From Cryptosporangium phraense (GTDB lineage Bacteria; Actinomycetota; Actinomycetes; Mycobacteriales; Cryptosporangiaceae): a stretch of DNA of 64,000 nucleotides. How positions within the stretch are numbered: position 1 is the first letter of the stretch; every line of letters starts with the position of its first letter. The notes beneath the pieces were generated by a model that ran no database searches, was not told the origin of the DNA, and saw nothing but the letters and a program-made list of their open reading frames with translations. Positions 1 through 8,541 of this stretch are shown in pieces. The stretch is from positions 1 through 64,000 of the forward strand of contig NZ_VIRS01000015.1 of assembly GCF_006912135.1 (NCBI RefSeq), written 5' to 3'. Made by a program: the position numbers and the translations under genes.

Positions 1-24
1 CCGCGCCCGGCGCGCGCCCCCACC

Positions 25-798
25 TCAGTGGCCCGCGAACGTCGGTTTCTGTTTGGTAAGGAACGCCTCCACGGCGGCGCGGTGATCCGACGAGACCCCC
101 AGCGCCGCCTGTTCCCTCGCCTCCGCAGCGAGAGCCGCCTCCAACCCGCCGGCGAACAGGCGCTTGGTGGCGGCATACGCAGCCGTCGGGCCGGCCGCCA
201 GTTCGGCGGCGAGCGCTCGGGCGGTCGCCTCGACGTCGGCTCGGGGCACGACCGTGCCCGAGACTCCCCAGGCGACCGCTTCCGCCGGGGTGAACGTCGA
301 ACCCCGAAGCACCAACTCTCGGGCTCTCGAGGCGCCGATCGCGGCGGCCAGGCTCGCGCTGAGGCCCGAGTCGCAGGTGAGCCCGATCGCCGAGAACGCG
401 GTGGCCAGCGTGGCGTCCTCGGCGAACACCCGCAGGTCGCAGGCCAGCGCGAGGGCGAGCCCGGCGCCGACGCACGTGCCGTTCACCCCGGCCACGACCG
501 GTTTGTCCATCGTGGCCAGTAGCCGGACGATCGGCGCGTAGTCGCGCTCGACCGTGTCGAACGCGTGCGCCGGGTCGGCGCGGAGGGCGTCGGCGTGCTC
601 GGCGAGATCCTGGCCCACACAGAAACCGTCTCCGGCGCCGGTGAGGAGCACAGCGCGCACCGACGCGTCGTCGGCCACGTCCTGAAGCCCGGCACGCAGC
701 TGGGCCTTGGTCGCGGCGTCGAGCGCGTTCCGTCGCTTCGGGCGGTTGAGCGTGACGACGGCGACCGCGCCGAGACGGTCGACCTCCACCTCGCTCAT
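25..798 (-). CDS. paaG: Enoyl-CoA hydratase/isomerase family protein, PaaG-like
   Basis: A 257-residue crotonase-fold protein. In the phenylacetate pathway PaaG isomerises ring-1,2-epoxyphenylacetyl-CoA to the oxepin form that PaaZ then opens. Family signs are the start TLNRPKRRNAL (16-26), the oxyanion-hole segments FCVGQDL (59-65) and GAGLALA (111-117), and CDSG (142-145), whose Asp lines up with the acidic residue of PaaG-type isomerases. The ATG at 798 overlaps the paaZ stop (ATGA), so the two are translationally coupled in one operon. The family and pathway context are strong. The choice of PaaG over PaaF or another crotonase is inferred from this pairing with paaZ. Confidence 0.85.
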   Translation of the reverse strand: MSEVEVDRLGAVAVVTLNRPKRRNALDAATKAQLRAGLQDVADDASVRAVLLTGAGDGFCVGQDLAEHADALRADPAHAFDTVERDYAPIVRLLATMDKPVVAGVNGTCVGAGLALALACDLRVFAEDATLATAFSAIGLTCDSGLSASLAAAIGASRARELVLRGSTFTPAEAVAWGVSGTVVPRADVEATARALAAELAAGPTAAYAATKRLFAGGLEAALAAEAREQAALGVSSDHRAAVEAFLTKQKPTFAGH

Positions 799-2807
799 GA
801 CGCGGGCCAGGTCTTGGCGACCAGCGTCAGCACGTCGTACGTCGCGACCGGGGCGCCGCCCTGGTTCGTCACGACCGCGTCCCAGCGCACCTCGCCGTAG
901 TCGGCGGTGGCGCGGGGCGAGATGTCCTTGACGGTCAGCGTGACCGCGATCGTGTCACCGGCCTTGACCGGCGTGAGAAAGCGCAGGTTGTCGACCCCGT
1001 AGTTGGCCAGCACCGGCCCGGGCGACGGCTCGACGAACAGCCCGGCGGCCAGCGACACGACGAGATAGCCGTGCGCGACGATGCCGCCGAACAGCGGGTT
1101 CTTCGCCGCGGCCGCGGCGTCCGTATGGGCATAGAACGTGTCACCGGTGAACTCGGCGAAGTGGTCGATGTCTTCGCGGGAGACGGTCCGCGCAGCGGAC
1201 CGGATCGTGTCGCCGACGCGCAGGTCGGCGAGGCTCTTGCGGAACGGGTGAACGGCGTCGACGCGCTGCGCGGCGCCGGTGGTCCAACGGCCGGTGATCG
1301 CGGTGAGCAGGTCGGGGGACGCCTGGACCGCGGTGCGCTGCAGGTGGTGCACGACCGCGCGGACGCCGCCGAGTTCCTCACCTCCCCCGGCCCGACCGGG
1401 GCCACCGTGGACGAGCACCGGCAGCGGGGAGCCGTGGCCGGTGGACTCCTTGGCGTCGTCGCGGTCGAGGACCAGCACCCGGCCGTGCCAGGGCGCGAGG
1501 CCGAGGACGACCTCGCGGGCGACGCGCGGATCGTGGGTGACGACGCTGGCGGCGAGGCTGCCCCGGCCCCGGGCGGCGAGCGCGACGGCCTCGGCCGTGC
1601 CGTCGTAGGTGAGGACGGTGCTGACCGGGCCGAACGGTTCGACGTCGTGCGGCTCGGCGGCGCCGGGATGGGCGCGCAGCACCAGCGGGGTCAGGAACGC
1701 GCCGCGCTCGGGCGCGGCGTCGGGATCGCCGATCACGAGATCGGAGGAGGCGCGCAGCGCCTCGACGGCCTTGCGGACCTCGTCGCGCTGGCCGAGGCTC
1801 GCGAGCGCGCCCATCCGGACGTCGGGGTCGCGCGGGTCACCGACGGTGATCGTGGCCAGCTTGTCGCGGAGACCCTCGATCACCGCGTCGGCCCGGTTCT
1901 CCGGGACGAGCACCCGCCGGATCGCGGTGCATTTCTGGCCGGCCTTGACGGTCATTTCGGTGACGACGCCCTCGAGGAACAGGTCGAACTCGGGGTCGTC
2001 GGGAGTGACGTCGGGGCCGAGGATCGAGCAGTTCAGCGAGTCGGCCTCGACGCCGAGCACCACTCCCCCGTCGACGACGTTGGGGTGGCGGCGGAGGATG
2101 CCCGCGGTGTGCGCGGAACCGGTGAACGCGACCGAATCCTGCACGCTCAGCTCGTCGAGGAGGCGGCCGGCGCTGCCCGCGATGAGCTGCAGCGAGCCCT
2201 CGGGCAGGAGTTGCGCCTCGATGATGCGGCGGACCGTCAGCTCGGTGAGGTACGCGGTCTGGCTCGCCGGCTTGACGATCGTCGGGAGCCCGGCCAGGAA
2301 CGCCGGCGCGAGCTTCTCGAGCATGCCCCAGACCGGGAAGTTGAACGCGTTGATCTGTACCGCGACGCCGGGCCGGGACGTGAAGAGGTGCTGGCCGACG
2401 AACGTGCCCCCCTTGCCCAGGCGCTCGGGTGCGCCGTCGAGGATCACGGTGTCGTTCGGGAGTTCGCGGGTGCCCTTGCTCGCGAAGCTGAACAGCGTGC
2501 CGATGCCGCCGTCGACGTCCACCGCCGTGTCGCGGGTGGTGGCGCCGGTGTGGAAGGACAGCGCGTAGAGCTCGTCCTTCTGCTCGGTGAGGTGCTTGGC
2601 GACGGCCTTGAGCAGGGCGGCGCGCTGGTGGAACGTGAGGGCTCGGACGGCCGGACCACCGACCTCGCGGGCGTACGTCGTCATCGCGCCAACGTCGAGA
2701 CCGCGGCCGGAGATGCGGGCGACCTCCTCGCCGGTGGCCGCGTCGAGCAGCGGCTCGCCCTCGTCCGAGGCGCGGAACCAGTGGCCGGCGGCGTAGCTCT
2801 CGAGCAT
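795..2807 (-). CDS. paaZ: Bifunctional oxepin-CoA hydrolase / 3-oxo-5,6-dehydrosuberyl-CoA semialdehyde dehydrogenase PaaZ
   Basis: A 670-residue fusion. The N-terminal aldehyde dehydrogenase domain (about 1-500) has the nucleophile in GQKCTAIRR and the general-base segment LGVEADSLN. The C-terminal MaoC/R-hydratase hotdog domain (about 535-665) has the D-x4-H dyad in GDTFYAH followed by FGGIVAHGYL. The hydratase part opens the oxepin-CoA ring and the dehydrogenase part oxidises the resulting semialdehyde. An upstream in-frame start at 2858 was rejected because ATG 2807 has a good ribosome site (AAGGAG) and gives the usual family N-terminus MLESYAAGHW. It is divergent from paaA and shares the 91 bp promoter region. 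Confidence 0.95.
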   Translation of the reverse strand: MLESYAAGHWFRASDEGEPLLDAATGEEVARISGRGLDVGAMTTYAREVGGPAVRALTFHQRAALLKAVAKHLTEQKDELYALSFHTGATTRDTAVDVDGGIGTLFSFASKGTRELPNDTVILDGAPERLGKGGTFVGQHLFTSRPGVAVQINAFNFPVWGMLEKLAPAFLAGLPTIVKPASQTAYLTELTVRRIIEAQLLPEGSLQLIAGSAGRLLDELSVQDSVAFTGSAHTAGILRRHPNVVDGGVVLGVEADSLNCSILGPDVTPDDPEFDLFLEGVVTEMTVKAGQKCTAIRRVLVPENRADAVIEGLRDKLATITVGDPRDPDVRMGALASLGQRDEVRKAVEALRASSDLVIGDPDAAPERGAFLTPLVLRAHPGAAEPHDVEPFGPVSTVLTYDGTAEAVALAARGRGSLAASVVTHDPRVAREVVLGLAPWHGRVLVLDRDDAKESTGHGSPLPVLVHGGPGRAGGGEELGGVRAVVHHLQRTAVQASPDLLTAITGRWTTGAAQRVDAVHPFRKSLADLRVGDTIRSAARTVSREDIDHFAEFTGDTFYAHTDAAAAAKNPLFGGIVAHGYLVVSLAAGLFVEPSPGPVLANYGVDNLRFLTPVKAGDTIAVTLTVKDISPRATADYGEVRWDAVVTNQGGAPVATYDVLTLVAKTWPAS

Positions 2808-2864
2808 GACGCTCCTTCTGTGGAAGGCGGGTTGCGCGAAGCAGCGGGCTCGTGCCACCGTAAT

Positions 2865-2882
2865 ACAGACCGATCGTTAAGT
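2865..2882. promoter_or_regulatory. Candidate TetR/PaaR-type operator in the paaZ-paaA divergent promoter
   Basis: An 18 bp imperfect palindrome ACAGACCGATCGTTAAGT, centred on GATC with 12 of 18 positions symmetric, lies in the only regulatory gap of the divergent paa units. It resembles TetR-family operators of the ACCG...CGGT type. The likely ligand-responsive repressor is the TetR protein encoded at 7887-8513. The link is inferred from position. The paaA ribosome site (GGAGGGG) follows directly. Confidence 0.45.
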
Positions 2883-2898
2883 AAATCCCGGAGGGGCC

Positions 2899-3822
2899 AT
2901 GACGCTCGACTTGCAGGAGAAGTTCGACGCCGTCATCGCGCACCACGACCGCATCGAGCCGCGCGACTGGATGCCCGAGGGCTACCGCAAGACGCTCGTG
3001 CGGCAGATCGCCCAGCACGCGCACTCCGAGATCATCGGCATGCAGCCCGAGGGCAACTGGATCGGCCGTGCTCCCTCGCTGCGCCGGAAGGCGATCCTGC
3101 TCGCCAAGGTGCAGGACGAGGCCGGCCACGGCCTGTACCTGTACGCCGCCTGCGAGACGCTGGGCGTCTCCCGCGACGAACTCGTCGAGATGCTGCTGAC
3201 CGGCAGACAGAAGTACTCCTCGATCTTCAACTACCCGACGTTGTCCTATGCCGACGTCGGGACGATCGGCTGGCTGGTCGACGGCGCGGCGATCTGCAAC
3301 CAGGTGCCGCTCTGCCGCACGTCGTACGGCCCGTACGGGCGGGCGATGATCCGCATCTGCAAGGAGGAGTCCTTCCATCAGCGGCAGGGCTACGAACTGC
3401 TCCGGACGATGATGGGCGGCACGGACGCGCAGCGACAGATGGTGCAGGAATCTGTGGATAGGTTCTGGTGGCCGTCGCTGATGATGTTCGGCCCGCCCGA
3501 CGAGGAGTCGCCGAACAGCGCGCGGTCGATCGCCTGGGGCATCAAACGCAACGGCAACGACGAGCTGCGCCAAAGGTTCGTCGACATGACCGTGCCGCAG
3601 GCCGAGGCGCTCGGCGTCACGCTGCCCGATCCGGAGCTGCGCTGGAACGACGAGCGCGGCCACTACGACTTCGGGGCGCCCGACTGGGCCGAGCTCGCCG
3701 CGGTGATCCGGGGTGACGGTCCCTGCAACGCCCAGCGCCTGGCCCACCGCCGGGCCGCGCACGACGACGGCGCCTGGGTGCGCGAGGCCGCGACCGCGTT
3801 CGCCGAGCGGAGCGCGCGGTGA
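2899..3822 (+). CDS. paaA: 1,2-phenylacetyl-CoA epoxidase, catalytic subunit PaaA
   Basis: A 307-residue diiron oxygenase subunit that epoxidises the ring of phenylacetyl-CoA within the PaaABC(D)E complex. Two carboxylate/His iron-binding segments are visible: [13 protein letters not shown] (about 70-82) and [13 protein letters not shown] (about 154-166). It starts [30 protein letters not shown], and its length matches the family. A GGAGGGG ribosome site lies just upstream of the ATG. It is the first gene of paaABCDE-paaI, and its stop overlaps the paaB start. Confidence 0.97.
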   Translation: MTLDLQEKFDAVIAHHDRIEPRDWMPEGYRKTLVRQIAQHAHSEIIGMQPEGNWIGRAPSLRRKAILLAKVQDEAGHGLYLYAACETLGVSRDELVEMLLTGRQKYSSIFNYPTLSYADVGTIGWLVDGAAICNQVPLCRTSYGPYGRAMIRICKEESFHQRQGYELLRTMMGGTDAQRQMVQESVDRFWWPSLMMFGPPDEESPNSARSIAWGIKRNGNDELRQRFVDMTVPQAEALGVTLPDPELRWNDERGHYDFGAPDWAELAAVIRGDGPCNAQRLAHRRAAHDDGAWVREAATAFAERSAR

Positions 3823-4106
3823 ACCGCCGGGACTGGCCCCTCTACGAGGTGTTCGTCCGCGGCAAACGCGGGTTGAACCACGTGCACGTCGGGTCGCTGC
3901 ACGCGCCCGACGACACGATGGCCCTGCGCCACGCCCGCGACGTCTACACCCGGCGCAACGAGGGCGTCAGCGTGTGGGTGGTGCGGGCCGACGCGATCAC
4001 CGCGTCCAGCCCGGACGAGAAGGACCCGCTGTTCGCCCCGAGCGGCGACAAGGTCTACCGCCACCCGACGTTCTACGAGATCCCCGCCGACGTTCCGCAC
4101 ATGTGA
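3819..4106 (+). CDS. paaB: 1,2-phenylacetyl-CoA epoxidase subunit PaaB
   Basis: A 95-residue protein of the PaaB family. It is a small non-catalytic subunit that bridges PaaAC units in the epoxidase complex. Typical sequence is [24 protein letters not shown] near the N-terminus and [18 protein letters not shown] near the C-terminus. The GTG start at 3819 overlaps the paaA stop (GTGA), which is the usual coupled arrangement. Confidence 0.95.
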   Translation: MNRRDWPLYEVFVRGKRGLNHVHVGSLHAPDDTMALRHARDVYTRRNEGVSVWVVRADAITASSPDEKDPLFAPSGDKVYRHPTFYEIPADVPHM

Positions 4107-4114
4107 GGTCTGAG

Positions 4115-4999
4115 ATGGACAGCGTGTACGACGGGCTCCTGGAAGGTGACTCCTCCCAGTGGGCGTTCGGTACCTCGTTCGAGGACCCGTTGGCCGGGGT
4201 CGACACGACGGTCCCGTCCGGCGTCGAGCCGGCCGAGCTCGCCGCTTACTGTCTGATGCTCGCGGACGACGCTCTGGTCGCGTCCGCCCGGCTCTCGGAA
4301 TGGTGCAGCCGGGCGCCGGAGCTCGAAGAAGACATCGCGCTGGCGAACATGGCGCTCGATCTGTTGGGCCAGGCGCGGTTGTTGCTGGCCCGAGCGGCGG
4401 CGGCCGATCCCGCGGTGGTGCCGCTGCTGCCCGCCGGTTCGCCGGTTCCCGCCGAGGATGCGCTCGCCTTCTTTCGGGACGTCGACGAGTTCCTGAACGT
4501 GCGGCTCGCGGAGGCGCCCAATGGGGACTTCGCGCACGTGGTGGTGCGGATTCTGCTGTTCTCGTCGGCTCGGTTGGCGGTGTTGCAGCGGTTGCGGGGG
4601 TGCGGTGACGCGGTGCTGGCGGCGGTGGCGGCCAAGGGGGTGAAGGAGCTGACGTATCACCGGGACTGGTCGGGGCGGTGGTTCTTGACGCTCGCGCGGG
4701 GCACTGACGAGTCTTCGCGGCGGTTGCGTGGGGCGCTGGATTCGCTGTGGCCGTTCTATCCGGAGTTGGTGGTGGAGCCGCCGGCGGTTTGTGGGGTATT
4801 GGGGGTCGACTTCGGTGGGCTGGGGGCGGAGGTCGATGGGGTGCTGGATCTGGTGTTCGAGGTGAGTGGGGTGGAACGGCCGCGGGGTGGGGGGTTGGCT
4901 GGGGCTGTTGGGCGGGATGGGGTTCATACGGAGGCGTTGAGTCGGTTGTTGGCGGAGATGCAGGTGGTGGCTCGGGCGCATCCGATGGGGTGTTGGTGA
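4115..4999 (+). CDS. paaC: 1,2-phenylacetyl-CoA epoxidase structural subunit PaaC
   Basis: A 294-residue ferritin-like partner of PaaA that lacks a working diiron site. Family segments include LAAYCLMLADDALVAS (about 45-60), LEEDIALANMALDLLGQAR (about 72-90) and VKELTYHRDWSGRWF (about 178-192). The ATG at 4115 follows a GAGG ribosome site 8 nt after the paaB stop. Base use changes within the gene: the first part favours C-ending codons, while the last 100 codons (from about 4700) become G- and T-rich, running into the low-complexity start of paaD. Confidence 0.93.
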   Translation: MDSVYDGLLEGDSSQWAFGTSFEDPLAGVDTTVPSGVEPAELAAYCLMLADDALVASARLSEWCSRAPELEEDIALANMALDLLGQARLLLARAAAADPAVVPLLPAGSPVPAEDALAFFRDVDEFLNVRLAEAPNGDFAHVVVRILLFSSARLAVLQRLRGCGDAVLAAVAAKGVKELTYHRDWSGRWFLTLARGTDESSRRLRGALDSLWPFYPELVVEPPAVCGVLGVDFGGLGAEVDGVLDLVFEVSGVERPRGGGLAGAVGRDGVHTEALSRLLAEMQVVARAHPMGCW

Positions 5000-5907
5000 C
5001 GGTGGGCGGGGTTGGGGTCGAGGGGAGTGCGGTCGGGGCGGCCGGAGCCCAGGCCGGCGGGGCCGGGGCTGGCGGGGCCGGGGCCGGGGCCGCCGGGGCC
5101 GGGGCCGGGGCCGCCCGGGGCGGGGGCGCCAGGGGCGGGCTAGCCGAGAACGGGCCGGCCGGGGCTGGGGTAGGCGGCGCTGAGGTCGGTGGGGCGGCTG
5201 GGGCCGGGTCTGTCGGGGCTGAGGTCGGTGGGGCTGGAGTTGATGGGGCGGAAGGCGTCGCCGAGGCTGCGGGTGGCGCGGCGATGGGCGTGGAGGGGCT
5301 GGCGGCTCGGGCGTGGGCGGTGGCGGGTGAGGTTCGAGATCCGGAGATGCCGATGCTGACGCTGGCTGATCTCGGTGTGCTGCGAGGGGTCCAGGTAGAG
5401 GGTGACGTCGTCATCACGTCGATCACGCCGACGTACTCGGGATGTCCGGCCATGGCGACCATGCGCGACGACCTGATTGATCGGCTCACCCACGCAGGGT
5501 TCGCACGGGTCGAGGTGAGGGTCGTGCTCGATCCGGCGTGGTCCAGCGACTGGATCTCCGATCGCGGCCGGGCCGCCCTGTCCGAGGCCGGACTCTCACC
5601 TCCCGCACTCTCGCGTTCCCGCCGCGCCGGACGGGATGGCGCGGGCCCGCGCGGCGGCGGGCCGGTGGCGCGGGGCGGCGGCCCGGCGGCGCGGGGCGGT
5701 GACGCGGGCGTGTGGGGTGGCGGCCCGGGAACGTGGGGCGGGGGGCCGGTGGCGCTGTCGCTCGGGCCGATCCGTCGCGCGCTGCGCTGTCCGCGCTGCG
5801 GCTCGGCGCACACCCAGCTCCTGTCGGAGTTCGGCGCCACCGCCTGCAAGGCGCTCTACCGCTGTACCGAGTGCCTCGAGCCGTTCGAACACGTGAAGGA
5901 GATCTGA
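4996..5907 (+). CDS. paaD: Phenylacetate degradation protein PaaD (DUF59/MIP18-type) with expanded N-terminus
   Basis: PaaD is an Fe-S assembly-type protein thought to support maturation of the epoxidase. The core MIP18-like domain begins at WAVAGEVRDPEMPMLTLADLGVL (about residue 107) with the Cys-containing PTYSGCPAM. The protein ends in a zinc-ribbon-like pair, CPRCGS and CTECLEPFEHV. GTG 4996 overlaps the paaC stop and gives 303 residues, against roughly 165 in the family. The excess is a Gly/Ala repeat tract (about residues 8-95) and a second Gly-rich insert (about 215-245) before the zinc ribbon. An ATG at 5284 would remove the first tract but leave a 288 bp gap. The coupled GTG start is preferred. 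Confidence 0.85.
   Translation: MTVGGVGVEGSAVGAAGAQAGGAGAGGAGAGAAGAGAGAARGGGARGGLAENGPAGAGVGGAEVGGAAGAGSVGAEVGGAGVDGAEGVAEAAGGAAMGVEGLAARAWAVAGEVRDPEMPMLTLADLGVLRGVQVEGDVVITSITPTYSGCPAMATMRDDLIDRLTHAGFARVEVRVVLDPAWSSDWISDRGRAALSEAGLSPPALSRSRRAGRDGAGPRGGGPVARGGGPAARGGDAGVWGGGPGTWGGGPVALSLGPIRRALRCPRCGSAHTQLLSEFGATACKALYRCTECLEPFEHVKEI
5055..5140 (+). repeat. GGGGCC-type simple repeat inside paaD
   Basis: Two blocks of three perfect GGGGCC hexamers (5074-5091 and 5095-5112), separated by GCC and flanked by degenerate copies, encode an Ala/Gly tract. The four or more G-runs with 2 nt loops on the coding strand fit a G-quadruplex-capable sequence. The frame stays open throughout. Confidence 0.85.
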
Positions 5908-5908
5908 G

Positions 5909-6988
5909 ATGACCGCCCCCGCGGTGTCCCATCGCGTCTCGGCGACCTTCCACCCGCTGACCGTCACCGCCGTCGAGCGGCTGTGCGACGACGCGGTCGC
6001 GGTCACATTCGCGGTCCCCGACGAGCTCCGGGAGGCCTACGCGTTCCGAGCCGGCCAGTCGCTCACGCTGCGCCGGACGATCGACGGCCGGGAGGAGCGC
6101 CGGTCGTACTCGATCTGCGCCGCGACCGGCCAGAACCCCCGCATCGGCGTCCGCGAGATCCCGACCGGCCTGTTCTCGTCCTGGCTGGTCCACGACGTCC
6201 GCCCGGGCACGACGATCGACGTCCAGACCCCGACCGGCACCTGGCACGCCGACCCGGCCCTGGGCGAACGACACCTGTGCATCGCCGCCGGGTCGGGCAT
6301 CACGCCGGTCATGTCGATCGCCTCGACCGTGCTCACCCACCCGTCCGCGCACGTGTCGCTGCTCTACGGCAACCGCACCAGCCGCACGGTGATGTTCGCC
6401 GACGAACTCGGCGACCTGAAGAACCGCTACGGCCCCCGCCTGCAGGTCACCCACGTCCTCTCCCGCGAGCCCCGCGACGTCGAGCTGTTCTCGGGCCGCC
6501 TCGACCGCGACCGGCTCCGCCGGCTCCTCACCGACGTGGTTCCGGTCGAGACGTACGACCACGTCTGGCTGTGCGGCCCGCTCGCGATGGTCGACGACGC
6601 GCGAGCCGTGCTGGCCGAGTGCGGCGTGCCCCCGCGTAGCGTCCACGTTGAGCTTTTCTATGTGGACGCTCCACCGCCGCGGCCGCGCCGGACGACGGAG
6701 GCGTCCGGAGTGACCACCGCACTCACGACGGTGCTCGACGGGCGCCGGGCGACCGCACCGGTGGCGCGGGACGTGTCGCTCCTGGAGGGAGCGCAGGCGA
6801 CCCGGGGCGACCTGCCGTTCGCCTGCAAGGGTGGGGTGTGCGGGACGTGCCGGGCGCTGGTCCGGGACGGCGAGACCGACATGCGGCGCAACTACGCGCT
6901 GGAACCGGCCGAGGTCGACAGCGGATTCGTGCTCACGTGTCAGACCTTTCCGGTCAGTGACCGCGTGACGGTGGATTTCGATGCCTGA
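5909..6988 (+). CDS. paaE: 1,2-phenylacetyl-CoA epoxidase reductase subunit PaaE
   Basis: A 359-residue electron-transfer subunit that passes NADPH electrons to PaaA. The ferredoxin-NADP reductase-type FAD/NAD part occupies about 1-250 (RSYSICA, GSGITPVMSI, CGPLAMVDD). A plant-type 2Fe-2S ferredoxin domain is at the C-terminus, with ligands in CKGGVCGTC (about 307-315) and the last Cys in LTCQTF (about 344-349). It starts 1 nt after the paaD stop and overlaps paaI by 8 bp. Confidence 0.96.
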   Translation: MTAPAVSHRVSATFHPLTVTAVERLCDDAVAVTFAVPDELREAYAFRAGQSLTLRRTIDGREERRSYSICAATGQNPRIGVREIPTGLFSSWLVHDVRPGTTIDVQTPTGTWHADPALGERHLCIAAGSGITPVMSIASTVLTHPSAHVSLLYGNRTSRTVMFADELGDLKNRYGPRLQVTHVLSREPRDVELFSGRLDRDRLRRLLTDVVPVETYDHVWLCGPLAMVDDARAVLAECGVPPRSVHVELFYVDAPPPRPRRTTEASGVTTALTTVLDGRRATAPVARDVSLLEGAQATRGDLPFACKGGVCGTCRALVRDGETDMRRNYALEPAEVDSGFVLTCQTFPVSDRVTVDFDA

Positions 6989-7472
6989 GGATGAGCGTGT
7001 TCCTCGTGCGGAGGGCGTGACCGTGGCGCCGGACGCCGATGCGATCGCGCGGCGCAGCGCCGAGGTGATGCTGGGCGCGGACACCGCGAGCCGGTCGCTC
7101 GGGATGCGGCTGGAGCGGGTCGGGCCGGGCACCGCGGAGGTGTCGATGGTGGTGCGGCCGGACATGACGAACGGGTGGGAGCTGTGCCACGGCGGCCTGA
7201 TCGCGACGCTGGCCGACAGCGCGTTCGCGGTGGCCTGCAATTCGTATGGCGAGGTCACGGTGGCGGCGGGGTTCGATGTGACGTTCCTGGAGTCGGGTCG
7301 GGCTGGTGACCGGCTGGTCGCGCGGGCCGAGGAGCGGGCTCGGCGGGGGCGGTCCGGGATCTATGACGTGACGGTGCTGCGGCTGGGGGTCGACGGTGTG
7401 CCTGACGCGATCGTCGCCGAGTTCCGTGGCCGGAGCCGGTCGCTCGGGCGGCCGATCCCGGGGGTCCCGTGA
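6981..7472 (+). CDS. paaI: Phenylacetyl-CoA-type thioesterase PaaI (hotdog fold)
   Basis: A 163-residue hotdog thioesterase. PaaI hydrolyses hydroxyphenylacetyl-CoA and similar dead-end CoA esters, releasing CoA when the pathway stalls. The family motif is visible: MTNGWELCHGGLIATLADSAFA (about 61-82), with the conserved His/Gly turn, then YDVTVL near the C-terminus. The ATG overlaps paaE by 8 bp, so it belongs to the same operon. It is the last gene before a repeat-filled gap. Confidence 0.93.
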   Translation: MPEDERVPRAEGVTVAPDADAIARRSAEVMLGADTASRSLGMRLERVGPGTAEVSMVVRPDMTNGWELCHGGLIATLADSAFAVACNSYGEVTVAAGFDVTFLESGRAGDRLVARAEERARRGRSGIYDVTVLRLGVDGVPDAIVAEFRGRSRSLGRPIPGVP

Positions 7473-7544
7473 GCCCGCCGCCCGCGCGAGAGGAGCGCCT
7501 GAGACGAGGGAGGCGAGACGGGGGTGTAAGACGAGGGCGGCCGA

Positions 7545-7656
7545 GGATCCGGGCGGCCAGGGATCCGGGCGGCCATGGATCCGGGCAGCTCGGGATCCGG
7601 GCAGCTCGGGATCCGGGCAGCTCGGGATCCGGGCAGCTCGGGATCCGGGCGGCCGG
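7545..7656. repeat. Seven-copy 16 bp tandem repeat
   Basis: Seven direct copies of GGATCCGGGCAGCTCG or close variants begin at 7545, 7561, 7577, 7593, 7609, 7625 and 7641, an exact 16 bp period. The outer copies carry GGCGGCC in place of GGCAGCT. A shorter roughly 15 bp repeat (GGAGCACAGCGG) follows at 7655-7700. The array fills most of the gap between paaI and the TetR gene. No convincing reading frame crosses it. Confidence 0.95.
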
Positions 7657-7825
7657 GAGCACAGCGGCTCGGAGCACAGCGGCCAGGAGCACAGCCGGAG
7701 CACGACGGTCGGTGCGTCGTTGCTGGGTGGTCGGGGACCGAGTTGCGAGAGGCGGTGCTGGCGTACGTCGGGGCGCGCGTCACCGACCGGCGACTGTTGG
7801 GCGGCCCGCGTCGCGGCGGTTTGAG

Positions 7826-7915
7826 GTCACGCGTCGTGCCGGGCGAAGGCGCGGGGTCACGCGTCGTGCCGGGCGAAGGCGGGGGGTCAGGCGTCGTGGC
7901 GGGTGAGGCCGTCGA
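7826..7915. repeat. Three-copy 30 bp repeat derived from the 3' end of the TetR gene
   Basis: Three units of exactly 30 bp (7826-7855, 7856-7885, 7886-7915) share the core GCGTCGTG(C/G)CGGG. The last unit contains the stop and final codons of the TetR gene (7887-8513, minus strand). The other two are near-copies placed beyond the stop, so the gene's 3' end appears to have been tandemly duplicated. Confidence 0.85.
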
Positions 7916-8513
7916 ACGCGATCGCGGCGAGGGAGTCGGCGACCGTCGACGCGTCGTACGAGCCGTCCGGGCGGTACCACTCGACCAGCGAGTTCACCAT
8001 CCCGAACAGCAGCCGGCTGACCAGATCCGGCGGGACGTCGTCCCGCAGCGCGCCCTCGGCGACCGCCCCCTGCACCAGGGCGGCGAGCCGGTCGTCGAGC
8101 CAGCGGCGGCGGCGCAGCGCGTCCAGCTCGACCGGCGTGTTGCCCCGCACGCGCAGCAGCAGCGTCACCGACGGCTGGTGCGCGACCAGCACCTCCACCG
8201 ACCGGTGCACGACGACGCGCAGTCGCTCGTAGGCGGTGTCGGTCGTGGGGCGGTCGGATGCCTCCCGCACCACCGTGGTCAGTTCGTCGAGCGCGTCGTC
8301 GAGCGCGAGCCGGAGCAGGTCTTCCTTGCTGGAGACGTGGTGGTAGATCGCCGGCTTGGTGACTCCGAGCTCTCTGGCCAGGTCGCCGATGCTGGTCGCG
8401 TCGTAGCCCTTGCGGTTCCACAGATCGATCGCGGCCCGCAGGACGGCCGCTTGGTCATGGCCCGGACGGCCGCGGCCGCGGCGGATCGGTGGGGTCGGAT
8501 CGACTGCGGTCAC
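7887..8513 (-). CDS. TetR/AcrR family regulator, probable paa repressor
   Basis: A 208-residue regulator. The N-terminal helix-turn-helix is typical (LRAAIDLWNRKGYDATSIGDLARELGVTK then PAIYHHVSSKEDLL, about 25-70). The C-terminal ligand domain is of the acyl-CoA/aromatic-responsive kind (MVNSLVEWYRPDG). Start is GTG 8513, with a GGAG just upstream. It sits downstream of paaI in opposite orientation. Phenylacetyl-CoA-responsive TetR repressors (PaaR) control paa genes in other actinobacteria. That role here is inferred from position and the palindrome at 2865-2882. Confidence 0.8.
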   Translation of the reverse strand: MTAVDPTPPIRRGRGRPGHDQAAVLRAAIDLWNRKGYDATSIGDLARELGVTKPAIYHHVSSKEDLLRLALDDALDELTTVVREASDRPTTDTAYERLRVVVHRSVEVLVAHQPSVTLLLRVRGNTPVELDALRRRRWLDDRLAALVQGAVAEGALRDDVPPDLVSRLLFGMVNSLVEWYRPDGSYDASTVADSLAAIAFDGLTRHDA

Positions 8514-8541
8514 TCCGAAAGCCTCTCACGGCGCGTGGGCC

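Noticed and set aside
2808-2858. Upstream start extending PaaZ by 17 residues
   Set aside because: The extension reads through the promoter and ribosome-site region. ATG 2807 has AAGGAG and gives the normal family N-terminus.
1071-3461. Very long plus-strand open frame opposite paaZ and running into paaA
   Set aside because: It is antisense to clear PaaZ coding sequence and overlaps PaaA in another frame. The composition is Arg/Ala/Asp/Val-rich, as expected for the shadow of a high-GC gene.
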